Virus record (IMG/VR): IMGVR_UViG_3300001472_000016
Span: 13,803-58,082 of that record
DNA from: a virus
Length of the DNA: 44,280 nucleotides
Reading direction: 5' to 3' (one strand)
How positions within the stretch are numbered: the first letter of the stretch is position 1; each line of letters starts with the position of its first letter. This document shows positions 1 to 11,700 of the stretch, piece after piece. Under the pieces are notes generated by a model. The model made no database searches. It was not told where the DNA came from and was given only the letters and a program-made list of their open reading frames with translations. Both the position numbers and the translations under genes were made by a program.

Positions 1-75
1 AAGAAATTCATTCAGCAATTTATTGCACTCCACGATGAGATAATACCGTGGAACAAAATTAGATACATTTTTTAA
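1..75 (+). CDS. 3' end of a plus-strand gene cut by the window edge
   Basis: The first frame is open from base 1 to a TAA at 73-75 and encodes 24 residues ending in IIPWNKIRYIF. The other two forward frames hit stops early. The peptide reads like an ordinary protein C-terminus, rich in aromatic residues. Its stop lies 15 bp before the next plus-strand start, so both probably belong to one plus-strand transcript. The fragment is too short to assign a function. Confidence 0.5.
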   Translation, partial: KKFIQQFIALHDEIIPWNKIRYIF

Positions 76-90
76 AAACAAATTAAAATC

Positions 91-354
91 ATGCAAGAAG
101 ACAAAAACGTTGAAGACACAAACATTGACTTAGTAATAAAAGGAGAAAATCATGCTAATGATTTTTCTTTAGAACAATTAATTAATAGAAAAAGTAAAGA
201 AGGTCTTAAAGATATAGAAGCAGAAATAATTCGTTTAAAATCTAATTTAGTTGATAATAATATTAAACTTAATAAAGATTATTTAAAAATTGTAGAAGAA
301 ATACGCGCATTGCGGGTATTACAAAATGGATTGAAATATAAAAATTCTTTATAA
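91..354 (+). CDS. small charged coiled-coil-like hypothetical protein (87 aa)
   Basis: I do not recognise this 87-residue protein. It is acidic at the N-terminus. Roughly residues 30-80 form an amphipathic, Lys/Glu/Leu-rich stretch likely to be one or two helices, possibly coiled coil. It has no signal peptide, membrane segment or cysteine motif. The ATG follows an A/T-rich leader with no Shine-Dalgarno sequence, as is usual in Bacteroidota and their phages. It is one of only two plus-strand genes in the window and follows a gene tail by 15 bp, so it probably ends the neighbouring, likely early, operon. Its last 6 bp overlap the end of the convergent phosphoesterase gene. Confidence 0.7.
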   Translation: MQEDKNVEDTNIDLVIKGENHANDFSLEQLINRKSKEGLKDIEAEIIRLKSNLVDNNIKLNKDYLKIVEEIRALRVLQNGLKYKNSL

Positions 355-1236
355 AGGAAATTTCATAGAATCTATACCTCTTAAAAAATGATCTTGACCA
401 TCTTGTCTAGTTCTTTTATAATCAATAGTTAAGATTCTGCCTCCAGTAGGTTTAATGGGTGCGCCACGTTCTACGTGCCACCCTTTAGAACCATCTCCAT
501 ATTCTTCTTTATATGTTCCTGTTAGCATAAGATGAAGTTGTTTTTGATCTTGTCTATAAGTAGACCTACCTCTAACAATTGTATCTCTTACATCATTCCT
601 AGAAGCATTTTCATGGATATGACCCATAGTAAATACATCAAAGTCTTCATACATTTCTAATGCTCTAGTAAGATTAAGTGCTCCTTTAGTTACAACACCG
701 CCCCCACCTGATCCATGAAAGTATCTTATTTTCATTGTTGCTGTACCAGAACTTGTACTAGTTTTTTTAAGAGCTTGGTTTACTATCATCCACCCACCAT
801 AACCACCAACTTGTACATTTGTACCGTTCTTGATATTAAGTAATTTTACAAATCTTGCTAGTATATCTGTTTCTTGAAACTTAATAATAGCAGTCTCATG
901 ATTACCGTATCCAATAACAGTTAGTAAATGTGCATATGGACTAAACCATTCTACTGCTGTTTCTACAATACTATCTAAATACATTGCATTGTTATGTTCT
1001 GGTCTAATATCAGATTTGTTCTTTCTATTATCGCCACGTCCTTGCATCAAGCAAAACATATCTCCATTAATCATAATAGGAATAGATTCTTTTAAACAGT
1101 AATCTAAATCTTTCTTTAATATTTTCCAGTCACATTTTGGGTTGTCCCAATGTAAATCTGACATCATTGCAATTTTAGCGTGTGTACCCCCAAGTTTTAA
1201 CTCGTGAATATTGCCTGCATGTTTTATAAGTTTCAT
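349..1236 (-). CDS. calcineurin-like metallophosphoesterase
   Basis: This 295-residue protein carries the full metal-binding set of the calcineurin-like phosphoesterase family in the right order: D27-L-H29, G58-D59, G111-N-H-E114, H174 and G205-H-I-H208. These residues normally hold two metal ions that activate water for phosphoester cleavage. The natural substrate is not evident: nucleic acid ends, cyclic nucleotides and protein phosphate are all possible. Its length fits a single-domain enzyme, and there is no signal peptide or membrane segment, so it should be soluble. It starts 5 bp after the 1,508-residue cargo gene and ends the minus-strand operon, so it is probably expressed late. Its 3' end overlaps the convergent 87-residue gene by 6 bp. 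The fold call is secure; the biological role is open. Confidence 0.9.
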   Translation of the reverse strand: MKLIKHAGNIHELKLGGTHAKIAMMSDLHWDNPKCDWKILKKDLDYCLKESIPIMINGDMFCLMQGRGDNRKNKSDIRPEHNNAMYLDSIVETAVEWFSPYAHLLTVIGYGNHETAIIKFQETDILARFVKLLNIKNGTNVQVGGYGGWMIVNQALKKTSTSSGTATMKIRYFHGSGGGGVVTKGALNLTRALEMYEDFDVFTMGHIHENASRNDVRDTIVRGRSTYRQDQKQLHLMLTGTYKEEYGDGSKGWHVERGAPIKPTGGRILTIDYKRTRQDGQDHFLRGIDSMKFPL

Positions 1237-1241
1237 AAATT

Positions 1242-4200
1242 TTAATTAAAACTGTTTTCTTTATTTCTTTCTTCGGAGAGAGCGTCTACAGCATCGTTAT
1301 AATTTTGTCTAGATACTTCATTATCTTCTGTTATATCTACATTATTTATAAGGAAGTTATAAAAATATTTTCCTAAATCAAACTTTTCATCGTCTTCGTT
1401 GTAAAGTATACCTGATCCTCTGATTTGTTTCATAGCATCTAGCTTTTCTTTAGGATATTGTAATTCATATATATTTCTTGAACCAAAAGGAAGTAATTTA
1501 ATTCCTAAACGTGTTAATCTAGTTTTTCCTTCATACATTCCTTTTTCGTAAGGGTCGTTATTAAATATTGCTTCATATACACCTAATATTTCTTTAGTTA
1601 TTCTTACTCCTACTACAGGTTCTTTTATCATATTTTGAACCTCTCCAATATTTGCAACAACTCCTGTTTCCAGTGCCCACCTAGTAGCTATTAATGCTAT
1701 AAAATTTGCTGTTTCATCGTCATCATCTTCGTCTGCCCATTTTATTGCCATACTTGATAATAAACCAACAATTGCCATGTAAGCAAAATCCATAAGAGTT
1801 CTTGCTACACCTCTTCTTTTAGCAGGACTTAATTTGTCCCAAGCCTCAAAAGCTCCCATAAGATTTCCTTTCTTAAATACTTGAGCTCCTATATCTGCTA
1901 AAAACCCATTTCTTCCAAACGTAGCTATATAATCTCCTATTTCTTCTTCTTCTGTTAAAAAGTTAACTGCTACTCCATCACCTTTTCTAAATCCTTTAAA
2001 TTTTTTATCAATTAAATTAAAAAAGAATCCTCTGTGCATAGTAAGAAATCCTCCATAAGCAGTTCTAGATAAAGATCCTTTATCTGTTTCACTCATAGTA
2101 CCATCTATAAGAGTACTCATGTATTCAACTTTACCTCTAACACTATTAAGTAAATCTTCGGTTACGTATTCTTTAAATTCATCTTTAATTATTAATTGCC
2201 CATCTTCTTGAGTATAAGCTTCATATAAACTTTTTGATTTTAAATCTTTCCATTCTTCAGTTACTTCTTTTTGAAGAGCTTTATCTTTTCTTCTTGATTC
2301 TCCATAAAGAACTCCTTTTTCCGCAGCTTTAGCTCGATAAAATTGTTCTCTAGTTAAAAACCCTCCTTTATATAACCTATAATTATCATAAATAGATAAT
2401 GTACTATTTCCTTTAAGATGATAATCTCCCGTAGCATATCCTGCATACATAGGATTGTTATTTACTAAAGCTCTTGTAAGAGGATTCCTTCCTGATTCAC
2501 CTATTGTTTTTTCTAATTGTACTATTTGATTATCTTGTAAAAGTAAATGAACTTTATTAGTTTGTTTTAATTTACCCGTTTGCATTAATATTTGAGGTAA
2601 ATTTTTAGCCATTTCTGCTCTAGCCCACATAGCAGATTCATTAGTAGTATAAGTTCCTAATTGTTCTGTAATAAATTTATCTCCTGTAGCTGTTAAATAT
2701 CCTGTAAGCATTGTAGGAATATTAAAAGCTAAATTATTATTACGTATATAAGTTTGTATTTGTCTAAAAAACTTATTAAAAGAAAAAGTTTTTCCAGTTA
2801 AATCAACTTTTCCTCCTGTTACAAACTTCATACCTTTAGTAATAAAACTATCTTTTGTTAAAGTCTGTTTATTTAAATCTTCTTTAGCTTCTTGACCATA
2901 TACAAAATGTTCTAATAAATTTTTAATTGTAGCATAATCTACAGATTGAGTTCCTGATATAGGGCCTTCTTTTTTACTTTTAACATATTTTCTAGCTCCT
3001 ACTGCTCTTTGTAAATTTTGTATTTCAGGAGAAATTTTATTCATGTTCCTAAAATTTTCAGACATTTCTGCAAACATAACTACTGATCTTCCTACATCAA
3101 AAGATAGTTTATCTACAGGTATAGGTCTAGTAAAATGTATAGGAACTACTTGAGAATTAAAAGCATCTAATTGTCCAAATTCAGTATCATCTGCATCTAC
3201 AAACAAAGCCTCATCTCCCATATTTTTTAATCTAGTAAGAAAACTAGTTCCATCATTTTCCATACTAAAAAATTTGTCTAAAGTACTTTTTAAAATAGCA
3301 GGTAACATATAAACTACTCTATCAGTTCTGTATTTTGGAGACAATTTAGCAACTGCTTCTTTCTTTTTTTCTATTACATTAGTATAATGTGCTGCAAAAA
3401 TAGGATCTTTCATTTTTGTAATAAAATCAGAATTACGATATCTGCTACTAGGAACTGTTTTTTGAGTTTTAAAAACATTCCAACCTAATTTTTTTTCGGA
3501 TTCTATAGCCGATTCTTTTATAAATTTAGTAGTAGATCCTTTTTTAACTTTATAAAAAGTTTCTAATTTACCTGTTTCTTTGTTTACTTTTTGTTGAATT
3601 ACAGGTTGCTTTTCTTTAACAGTATTATTTTCAAAAAATTCTTTCCAAATTTTATTATAAATTTCTAATTGACTATCCGACAATAAATTTTTATCTAATA
3701 AATTTACATCAATATCCCCTTCTTCATTTCTAATATCTAAAGCTTCGGCAATTTTTTGTCGAGTTCTTGCCATTTCTTTATAATAGTCATTGTATTTATA
3801 TTCTCGAATAAAATAAGCTGTTTCTTTACCATTAGCGTTTTTTTCTACTAAATCAGTTTGTTTATATTTAGTAAGAAATATTTCTTGAGTTTGGAATAAA
3901 GACCTTGCTGTTTCTGCAGCAAATCTTTTAGTAGAAGAAACGCTTTCAAAAATAATTTTATGGGCTAATCTTATTATAGAACTTGCAGCATTTTTAAAGT
4001 TACCTACAGATAATCTAAATGTACTAGTATCTGTATGTGATGTTTCCATAATTTCTTTTGAATCAAAATTAGGATCTATTTTTTCTCCATTAGGACCAGT
4101 ATTAGCTCTATCTAAATTTACTTGAGAAGATAATACGGATAAAGTTTCTCCTTTTGTTTTTCCTGCACCAATTAAATCTAATGCATTAGCAATTAAATCT

Positions 4201-5768
4201 TTAACTTCAGTTTTGTCTTTTTCTGAAAAACTAGAATCATTAATAGTAATATTTTGTATGTTTTTAAATAAATCTTCATACATTTCAACATAACCATTTG
4301 CTTTAGCAATTCCTTCATTAGTAAATTCAAAATCAGAATTTGGATCAAGTGCTTCATCTAACCTATTAGTAACTACAGTTAATTCTTTTACTGCGTCTTG
4401 TACAAAAGTTGCTACTCCTAGATTAAATTCTTCTTTTTCTATTGTATTAGATAATTCTGTAATTTGTCTACTTAATGGTTCAACGTCTCTACCTGATTTT
4501 TCAAATTCTTCTAACCGTGTACGTAGTTGTAATCTAGCTTTTTCTAAAAATTCTTTTTTTGTTTTTATAGCAGCTTCAGGAGTAGTGTTTATTTTCTTTT
4601 TATACTTTAAAGGTTTTTTATTTATCTGATACATAACATCAGTTTCTGTCCAACCTTTTTCACCAAGACCTGCTTCAATTGCGTCTAAACCATAATTTTT
4701 TAAATCTTTAGTTAAAAAGTTTCCATCTAAGATTTTTTTAGCTAAAGGAATAACAGACATTTCTATATCATTTCTACCAAAAGTATCTAATCCTAACACT
4801 CCGTCTAACCAAGTAAAAAAATCATTTACTGATGCTAAGAATTTTTGCCAAAAAGTTTTTGCTTCATTATTTATTTTAGCTAATTCTTCAGTAGTTTGAA
4901 ATTCAGTAACTATTTCTGCTGCTAATATTTTAGCAAGAGCTTCTTTTCTAAAATCTATTTCTTTATCATAAACATTTTTATAGTCTTCTTTTACTTCTAA
5001 ATATGTTTGAGTATGATGCACATTAGCTACAGCTTCTCTTATATTCATAGGAGCTCCTAATGGCATAAAATTAAAAGTCTGTGTAGCATTAGTAGTATTA
5101 TACAATAGTTCAATAGCAAAATGAGAAATTTCTTCAGCCATAGTGTCTAGCCTTCTATTATCTGCTAAACCTATTAAGCCGTTCATAAAATCAGAAACTC
5201 CTAAAGCTTCGTTTTCAAATCTATTTGGAAACTTTTTTCTAAGATCTGTTAAAGTTTCTACAGAAATACCATGTTTTTTTGCCCAGTTAGTTAAAAGCTG
5301 ATCTAATTTTCTGTTTGCTTTTTCTTCTAGTTTAGAATTTATTTGTCTAAATATACCATTAGCATATGGAGAATAGTAATCATCCATAGTAACGGCTCCA
5401 TTTTTGTAGCCTGCTATATAATAGTTACCATTTTGGCTTAAACGTAATCTGTAATCTTCGTCTCCTACTCTTTTAGATATTTCTAAAAGTCTTGAATTTA
5501 TATTTTGTATTTCTGATTCAGATAAATCTTTACCTCTAACCTCATCAAAAAATATTTTTTTAAGATCTGCCTTAACACTTTTAGCTTGGGAAGTTTGATA
5601 AAAAATTTCTCGATTTTTAATACCAAGATCTTTTAATGTAGGAAAAATTCCAGTACTATTTTCTTCCATCCATACTCCTGCTTTAGCAGCAAGAACTCCT
5701 TCTGATAAACCCGATTCTTCTAACAAGTTTATAAATTCTGGATGTTTTATATTTACACAAGTTGCCAT
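1242..5768 (-). CDS. large virion cargo/ejection protein with zincin-like motif and C-terminal membrane segment (crAss-like)
   Basis: This 1,508-residue protein starts 1 bp after the RNA polymerase stop. The start MATCVNIKHPEF and the C-terminal arrangement match what I remember of large proteins beside the polymerase in crAss-like phages. Around residues 207-222, A-EEISH-F resembles a zincin helix (HExxH), but the first His is Glu (E212), so metalloprotease activity is doubtful. Residues about 380-520 are charged and helical. Near residues 1340-1365 a hydrophobic stretch (MAIVGLLSSMAIKWA) is followed by an acidic run (DEDDDDE) and a second hydrophobic segment, which suggests membrane contact late in the protein. 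Packaging in the head and ejection with the polymerase are inferred from position and size. No enzymatic role can be assigned with confidence. Confidence 0.75.
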   Translation of the reverse strand: MATCVNIKHPEFINLLEESGLSEGVLAAKAGVWMEENSTGIFPTLKDLGIKNREIFYQTSQAKSVKADLKKIFFDEVRGKDLSESEIQNINSRLLEISKRVGDEDYRLRLSQNGNYYIAGYKNGAVTMDDYYSPYANGIFRQINSKLEEKANRKLDQLLTNWAKKHGISVETLTDLRKKFPNRFENEALGVSDFMNGLIGLADNRRLDTMAEEISHFAIELLYNTTNATQTFNFMPLGAPMNIREAVANVHHTQTYLEVKEDYKNVYDKEIDFRKEALAKILAAEIVTEFQTTEELAKINNEAKTFWQKFLASVNDFFTWLDGVLGLDTFGRNDIEMSVIPLAKKILDGNFLTKDLKNYGLDAIEAGLGEKGWTETDVMYQINKKPLKYKKKINTTPEAAIKTKKEFLEKARLQLRTRLEEFEKSGRDVEPLSRQITELSNTIEKEEFNLGVATFVQDAVKELTVVTNRLDEALDPNSDFEFTNEGIAKANGYVEMYEDLFKNIQNITINDSSFSEKDKTEVKDLIANALDLIGAGKTKGETLSVLSSQVNLDRANTGPNGEKIDPNFDSKEIMETSHTDTSTFRLSVGNFKNAASSIIRLAHKIIFESVSSTKRFAAETARSLFQTQEIFLTKYKQTDLVEKNANGKETAYFIREYKYNDYYKEMARTRQKIAEALDIRNEEGDIDVNLLDKNLLSDSQLEIYNKIWKEFFENNTVKEKQPVIQQKVNKETGKLETFYKVKKGSTTKFIKESAIESEKKLGWNVFKTQKTVPSSRYRNSDFITKMKDPIFAAHYTNVIEKKKEAVAKLSPKYRTDRVVYMLPAILKSTLDKFFSMENDGTSFLTRLKNMGDEALFVDADDTEFGQLDAFNSQVVPIHFTRPIPVDKLSFDVGRSVVMFAEMSENFRNMNKISPEIQNLQRAVGARKYVKSKKEGPISGTQSVDYATIKNLLEHFVYGQEAKEDLNKQTLTKDSFITKGMKFVTGGKVDLTGKTFSFNKFFRQIQTYIRNNNLAFNIPTMLTGYLTATGDKFITEQLGTYTTNESAMWARAEMAKNLPQILMQTGKLKQTNKVHLLLQDNQIVQLEKTIGESGRNPLTRALVNNNPMYAGYATGDYHLKGNSTLSIYDNYRLYKGGFLTREQFYRAKAAEKGVLYGESRRKDKALQKEVTEEWKDLKSKSLYEAYTQEDGQLIIKDEFKEYVTEDLLNSVRGKVEYMSTLIDGTMSETDKGSLSRTAYGGFLTMHRGFFFNLIDKKFKGFRKGDGVAVNFLTEEEEIGDYIATFGRNGFLADIGAQVFKKGNLMGAFEAWDKLSPAKRRGVARTLMDFAYMAIVGLLSSMAIKWADEDDDDETANFIALIATRWALETGVVANIGEVQNMIKEPVVGVRITKEILGVYEAIFNNDPYEKGMYEGKTRLTRLGIKLLPFGSRNIYELQYPKEKLDAMKQIRGSGILYNEDDEKFDLGKYFYNFLINNVDITEDNEVSRQNYNDAVDALSEERNKENSFN

Positions 5769-5769
5769 A

Positions 5770-8700
5770 TTATAATCCTTTACAATCTAAAAAGTTTTGT
5801 TTTTCTTTTTTACTTAAAGTATTCCAATCTTTTTCTGTCATACCATTTTCTTCTACCTCTTCTCTATAAGTATAGTTATAAGGATCTACTGGACCTTCTT
5901 CAAATAAACCGCTATTATCTTTTTTAGTTTCTTTTTTAGGACCTTCTTCTTTTTTATTAGTAACAGATGGTACTGTAGTTGATTCAGGTTCAGTTTTTGT
6001 TTCTTTAACATCTTTTTGAGACCTAGTATCAGTAGAATTATTATCTAAAGTTGTTTCTAAAGAACTTTTAGATTTGCTTTTGTCTAACCAAGGTTTAGTT
6101 ATATCATTATTCATATCTAAATTAAGAACAACATTAGATATAGAAGTCATAGGAATTGGACTATAAGTTAAAACAGATGTTGAAGGATTTACATATTCTG
6201 TAGCAGTTAACTCATATAATTGGTAAGCTCCTCTTTTTTGAGTTATAGGATCTACTAACGGTTTTATGTATCTTCTTACATATTTTAAAGGCTTTTTAGT
6301 ATCTTCATTTAAAAAGTCTTTATTTTTTGCAGTATTAATAAGAACATTTCCTGACATGTCTCCTACTCTTCCTGAATCTGCTAATCTTACAAATTCTCTT
6401 ACATCACTGTCTTTACTTAATTTATTTTTAGCTTTTTGAGTAGCAGTTAAAAGTTTTACTTGAGTTGTTTTTACTAATCCAGGGGATCTACCAAATGCTT
6501 GAACAAGTTGTTTTTTAAATCTTTCTGAATTAACAGAAGTTTTAGATTCATCTAAACTATTATTTTTTAAATCTCTAAATATAGTCTCCATATATTCATT
6601 AAAAGTAGACCCATCAGCATTTAATTTTGCTTGATACTCATCTCCCCAAAAAGAAGGAGGAATTAAGTCAGCTATACTGTAAGGACCGTAACCATAACCA
6701 TTACTAAAGAAACTATATTTAACTAGGTCTAAAGCAAAGTCTTTAATTACAGGATTAGAAGAATGAAGCATTTGTTCCCAAATTACTTCCATAGTTTGAA
6801 AATCTTCTTTTCCTTTCCCACTGTTGTAATATACGATTCTTTTTTCTAATGGTATTCCTTTTTCTTTATCTTTTATTTCTAAATCATTTACAAACCTCAA
6901 AAAAGCTTTTCTATTATCGATACCTTCTAGATTATCATTTACTGCTTTACTTAGTTGAGAATTAAGGTTTTGAAGTGCTTGTCTTATTTTTCTTAACTTA
7001 TCTGGAGTTTTTGTTAGTATATCTTTACTCTGAGAAGCATCGAAAAAAGAATAGCCTGTGGCAATGTAATTAATAAATTGAGTGTCTATAAGTCTAGCAT
7101 GTTTTTCATTGATAAGCCCACTGCTTTTTAATTCGTCAGCTAGTTCTTGTTTCATAGTACCTAAAAAAGAATAATCAAATCTTGCTTCATTCTCATTGTA
7201 TGTTCCTACACTAGGAAATATTTTTTCTGTAATATCTGAAGTAGGTTTTAATATTCCAAACTCATTAAAACTTGGAATCATTATCTGTGTACTAGACCTT
7301 CCTGGAACAAATATTTCTGAGAGTCCTTCTATATAATTACCTTTTTCAGGATCTTGTTCTTTTTGAACAGTCTTCTTTTGTTTTTGAATAACAGTAAAAT
7401 TTTCTGCATTAGTAGGATTTAGTGCTTGGGTATCTACTCTTGCTGCTTGTACTCCTGTTCCTAGTTCTGATCCAATATTATATAAATTTTCAAATAGAGT
7501 TAAAGCGACTAATTGATTCATTAAATAATCAGTATTTTGTATACTAGGAGCTTTTAAAGTTTCTTCTAATTGTTTTGTATCTAAAGTATTTAATCTCTTT
7601 TTTACAGCTTCATATATTTCTTCAAATTTTCTTCCTGAAGCTTTTTGAATTTTTTCTACTAAATCTCCTTTTAAATCATAAATCATTCCTCCAGGATTAA
7701 AAGTTCCTGGGTCATTAAAGAATTCTCTAGTTAATCTTAATATAATAGGTTGATTAATTAAAGCGTAAGTAAAACCTTCAGATACTCCTAGTCTGTCTGA
7801 AAGCGCTACAGTATCTGCAGTAAAATAATTAATATTTAAAAATCCTGCTAAAGGTTCTTTTGCATTATCAACAACAGCTGCATCTTTTACAGCTAAAGTT
7901 CTTGATACTCTAGTTCCATTAACAATAGATTTATTTAAATTAATGTATTTCTTTTTATTTATAGTTATAGCTTCTTTTAACTTTAAATTAGTATGTTGTG
8001 CTTTTGCATGGTGACTTGTGTGGTTAGCAAATATACCTGTTAGATCTCTACCATCCATATTACGTCTAAACAATTCTAACTGAGTAGATGGGTAGTTAAT
8101 GTTAAAGTCATTGTCTTCATCTAATTTATTAGCTGCTTCTATCAAAGCTTTTCCTTTAAGTTTAGCTTCTTCTGTTTTTCCTGCTCGCAATAATCTTATT
8201 CTAGAAGCATATGCATGAAGTGTTTCAAAGTTACCAGTTTGAAGAATCATAGGAGTAGTATACTTGTTTTTAAGTATACCTTTCATAATATCTATCTTTT
8301 TATTATCGCTAGCTTTTTTACTGTTTAGTCTTATAATATTTTGACTAGGCTGTGTTGCTAAGAAAGATTTAATATTATTTAATTCTTTAATTTGTTCCTC
8401 AGAATAAAATTGCTCGTCTACAGTAAATTCAAAATCTTCTTCTTGTTCAGTTAAAGCTTTTAAAAAATTATCAACAGCTTCAATTTGCTGAGAAAATTTT
8501 TCTGAATCTTTTTGTCTTTGTGCAGATTCTTTAGACTCTTTTTTATACTTCTGTATTTTAAGTTCTTTTTGGCTACCTCTTATTCCTATAGTATCTAAAT
8601 ATCTTGTATAAGAAGCTAAACTGCTATATATATTACGAGCTAAGTTTTCTTGCTCTTCTTCAGTTTCTATTTTATCTACAAATCTATCTATTTTAATTTC

Positions 8701-11700
8701 TCCATTTTTATAATAAAAATTCTTCATCATAAAGAATAATTTATCAATATCGAAGTCAAGCCCAGCAATAGTAGTAATTTCTCTTGGAAGTATGATTTGG
8801 CCACCCATAGATTCAGGACTAAAGCCTACAATTTTAATATTAAATATTGAGTACTTATCTTCCGTCGGAATCCTATTAGCAACAATTTCTAAAAGCTCTC
8901 GACCTGCTTCAGTTTCTTGTAGCTTTTTTATATCTACATTTCCATTTTCATCAGTAGGAAAAAACTTGGCAGATGTCCACGGCATAATTGCTTTTAAAGT
9001 AATTCCTCCGTTTTCTATAGTCATGTTTAATTTATCAGAAACACCGTAACTAGTAAAGTTGGCTACTTGTCCACCATTAATTTTTTGCTTAGTAACTCTA
9101 TTCCTAATTATAGAATTTACTAATGCTTGAGTTTGATAATTTATTTTAGGATGGTATAGTGGCAAGAAAGATCTTATCTCTCCTTTAGAATTTTTTACAG
9201 GCTTTATAGCTTCTAAATAAGAAGGACCGTATCCTCTATCTTTTGCAGCAGTAGCTAAAATAGGAAGCAAAGTTTCATAATTTAAATCTCCATTAGCTAA
9301 CAAAAACTCGTCTCTTATTTTATTATAATCTCTTTCTAAATCATTAGAAACTATTTCTTGAAACAACATTGCAGTTTCTTCTCCAGATCTTAAATCTCCG
9401 TTACTTAAATCATATTTATTATCTGGATTAGGATCTAAATCTTGAATTATAATATTTCTTGTTTGTGTACTAAAGTTAGATCTGTCGTCTATAAAGTGAG
9501 GCGGAGTTTCTTGCTGTGATCTATAATCTGCTTTATCTATTTGTATAACATTAAATCCTTCGTTTATTTTAAACTCACCATCAACTTCTTGATAAGAATT
9601 AAAAGTATATTTATAGTCTCCTTTATTATCAATTGTAACATTGTTGGCTACTGCGCCTACCTTAACAGCTGTTGCAAACATAGCTACATCAAACTTAGGC
9701 TGTACTTCTTGTCCTTTTAAATTTTTACCTCCATTAAGATCTAGATATAAAGCTGCTAGTTTTGGGTACTTGTAAGCATCTCCTTCTTTTTGTAAAGCAA
9801 ATGCGGGAGTAGGAACAAACTCTGCATTTTTAATTTGTAAAGGAACTCTTGTTCCATTAATATTTCTTACAGTATAAAAGAATGGTTTTGCTGGAGATGC
9901 AAAAGGATTGCTATTTACAGTATGGAAATCTTCTAATGTATCTTCTCCTCTTTCAATTCTTTTATATGACTCTTCCATTTCTGGGGTCCATCTATCTAAG
10001 TCTTCTAAAATTTCTTTACGTCTTCTAAGACTTAATATTGTAGCAGCATCAGTAATATTATGTTTTTGTTTCCAAACTTCTTTAGTTAATCTTTTTTCTC
10101 CATCAGTTAGATTAGAATCTTCTATTATAGAATCAATAACTTCTAAAGTTTTTTCTTCTGTCAATTCTTCTATATCATCTAAAATAACTGCATCCATATT
10201 ACCTTCACCTAGAGTATATGTACCAGGACTAAATAGTTGCTTAAAACGTTTTTGTGCATCTACAGTTCCTTTATAAAAAGAAATGTCTCCTCCAAATAAA
10301 GTATTTAATTGAGTGTTATAATAAAATTGATTTAGCAAATATCCTTTTAGAAATTCTGTATTATTTATTTTACTAGAGCTAGTAATTCGAGTGTCTATAA
10401 TTCCTGAATTAAATAATACATCACCGTTATCTGCAATGCTTTTAATAATACCTTTTTCTTTTAGCTCTGTAAATTGTTTGTTAAAAAATCCTCCTTCTTT
10501 TGTTACATCCTCTGTAAGAAATTCTTCTATAGCCTCTCTTATACCTGCTTCATTAAAGCCATTTTTCATAGTAGCAATACCTACCTCACTGTTGTTTAAG
10601 AAGCTAAGAGTTTGCCATTTCTTACCGTTTTTAACGTAATTAGGAATTCTTAACAATTCATTTTGTACAGCATCTTTTTTACTTTCTGCAAAGTTTTTTT
10701 CTAGATTTTGAACTTTTAAAATTCTTGAATGTTCAGCTCTAGCTGTTTGAACTAATTTATCTATAATAGCTTTTTTCTCTAATGAAGGAGCATTAATAAA
10801 ATGTATATTAGGAGAGTCAGAAGCAATTCCTAATTTAAAATAAGAAGGCCTTCCTGCTTTAAAACCTTCAGATTTAATTTTACTTTGGTTATTTATATAC
10901 ATACCTATCTGAGTACCAAATAATTCTTGATCACTCATCCTGCTGTATACAACTCCTTGAGATTTTCTTTCTTCCCGCATTCCGTCGAGAATAGTTAATT
11001 TCATATAATTACGACCTGTTTCATTCATTTCTGAATCAGGATCTAATAATTCTTGAACAAGAGGCAATTGCTTTACAAAATTATCTAGTGTACCTGTTTT
11101 ATCTAAAATCTTTTGAAATTCTTCAGGATCTTTTATTTGTTCTAGCATTTTGTTTATTTGGCCAGAATAAATTAAAGCATAAATAGTTTTGCCATCCATG
11201 TTTCTAAAAGCAAATAACCCTTCACTAGCTAAACCAGGCTCCATAGCTGCTGCTAAAGAATTTAAAAGATCATTATCTGCTTTATTACTTACTTCTTGAG
11301 CACCTTTTTCAATTTCTTCTTCTGTTAACTCTTGTTTTTCTTTACTTAAAAATGGATTTCTAGGAATTCTATCAAAAACTTCATTATATTCAAAAGCTCT
11401 AGTTTCAGTACTTCTTGTTCTTTTATATCTTCCTCCAGATAATCCTGCAGAAAGTTCTACTAAAACACTAATTAATTTTTGTAAATTTTCTACACTATTT
11501 TGAGGATTTTTTAAATTAGGATTATAAATATTTTCAAGTTGAGTAGGGCTTAATTCTATATTATATTTATTAAGACTTTTAGATAAATTTTTAAAATTTA
11601 ATAATTTATAATCTACAACACGTTGTAATTGGTCCTCTTTTCCTTTTTGTTTATGTTTCTCTGATAAAAGACTTTCTGGATTTTTTTGTATAGCTTCGAG

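Noticed and set aside
347-356. Palindrome CTTTATAAAG as a terminator
   Set aside because: There is no loop, the sequence is AT-only apart from its ends and there is no following U-tract on either strand.
8792-10639. Plus-strand open frames inside the polymerase gene (for example 8792-9049, 9908-10276, 10391-10639)
   Set aside because: They are antisense to a gene with clear catalytic motifs, are Ser/Leu/Phe-rich as expected for the complement of AT-rich coding sequence, and show no domain.
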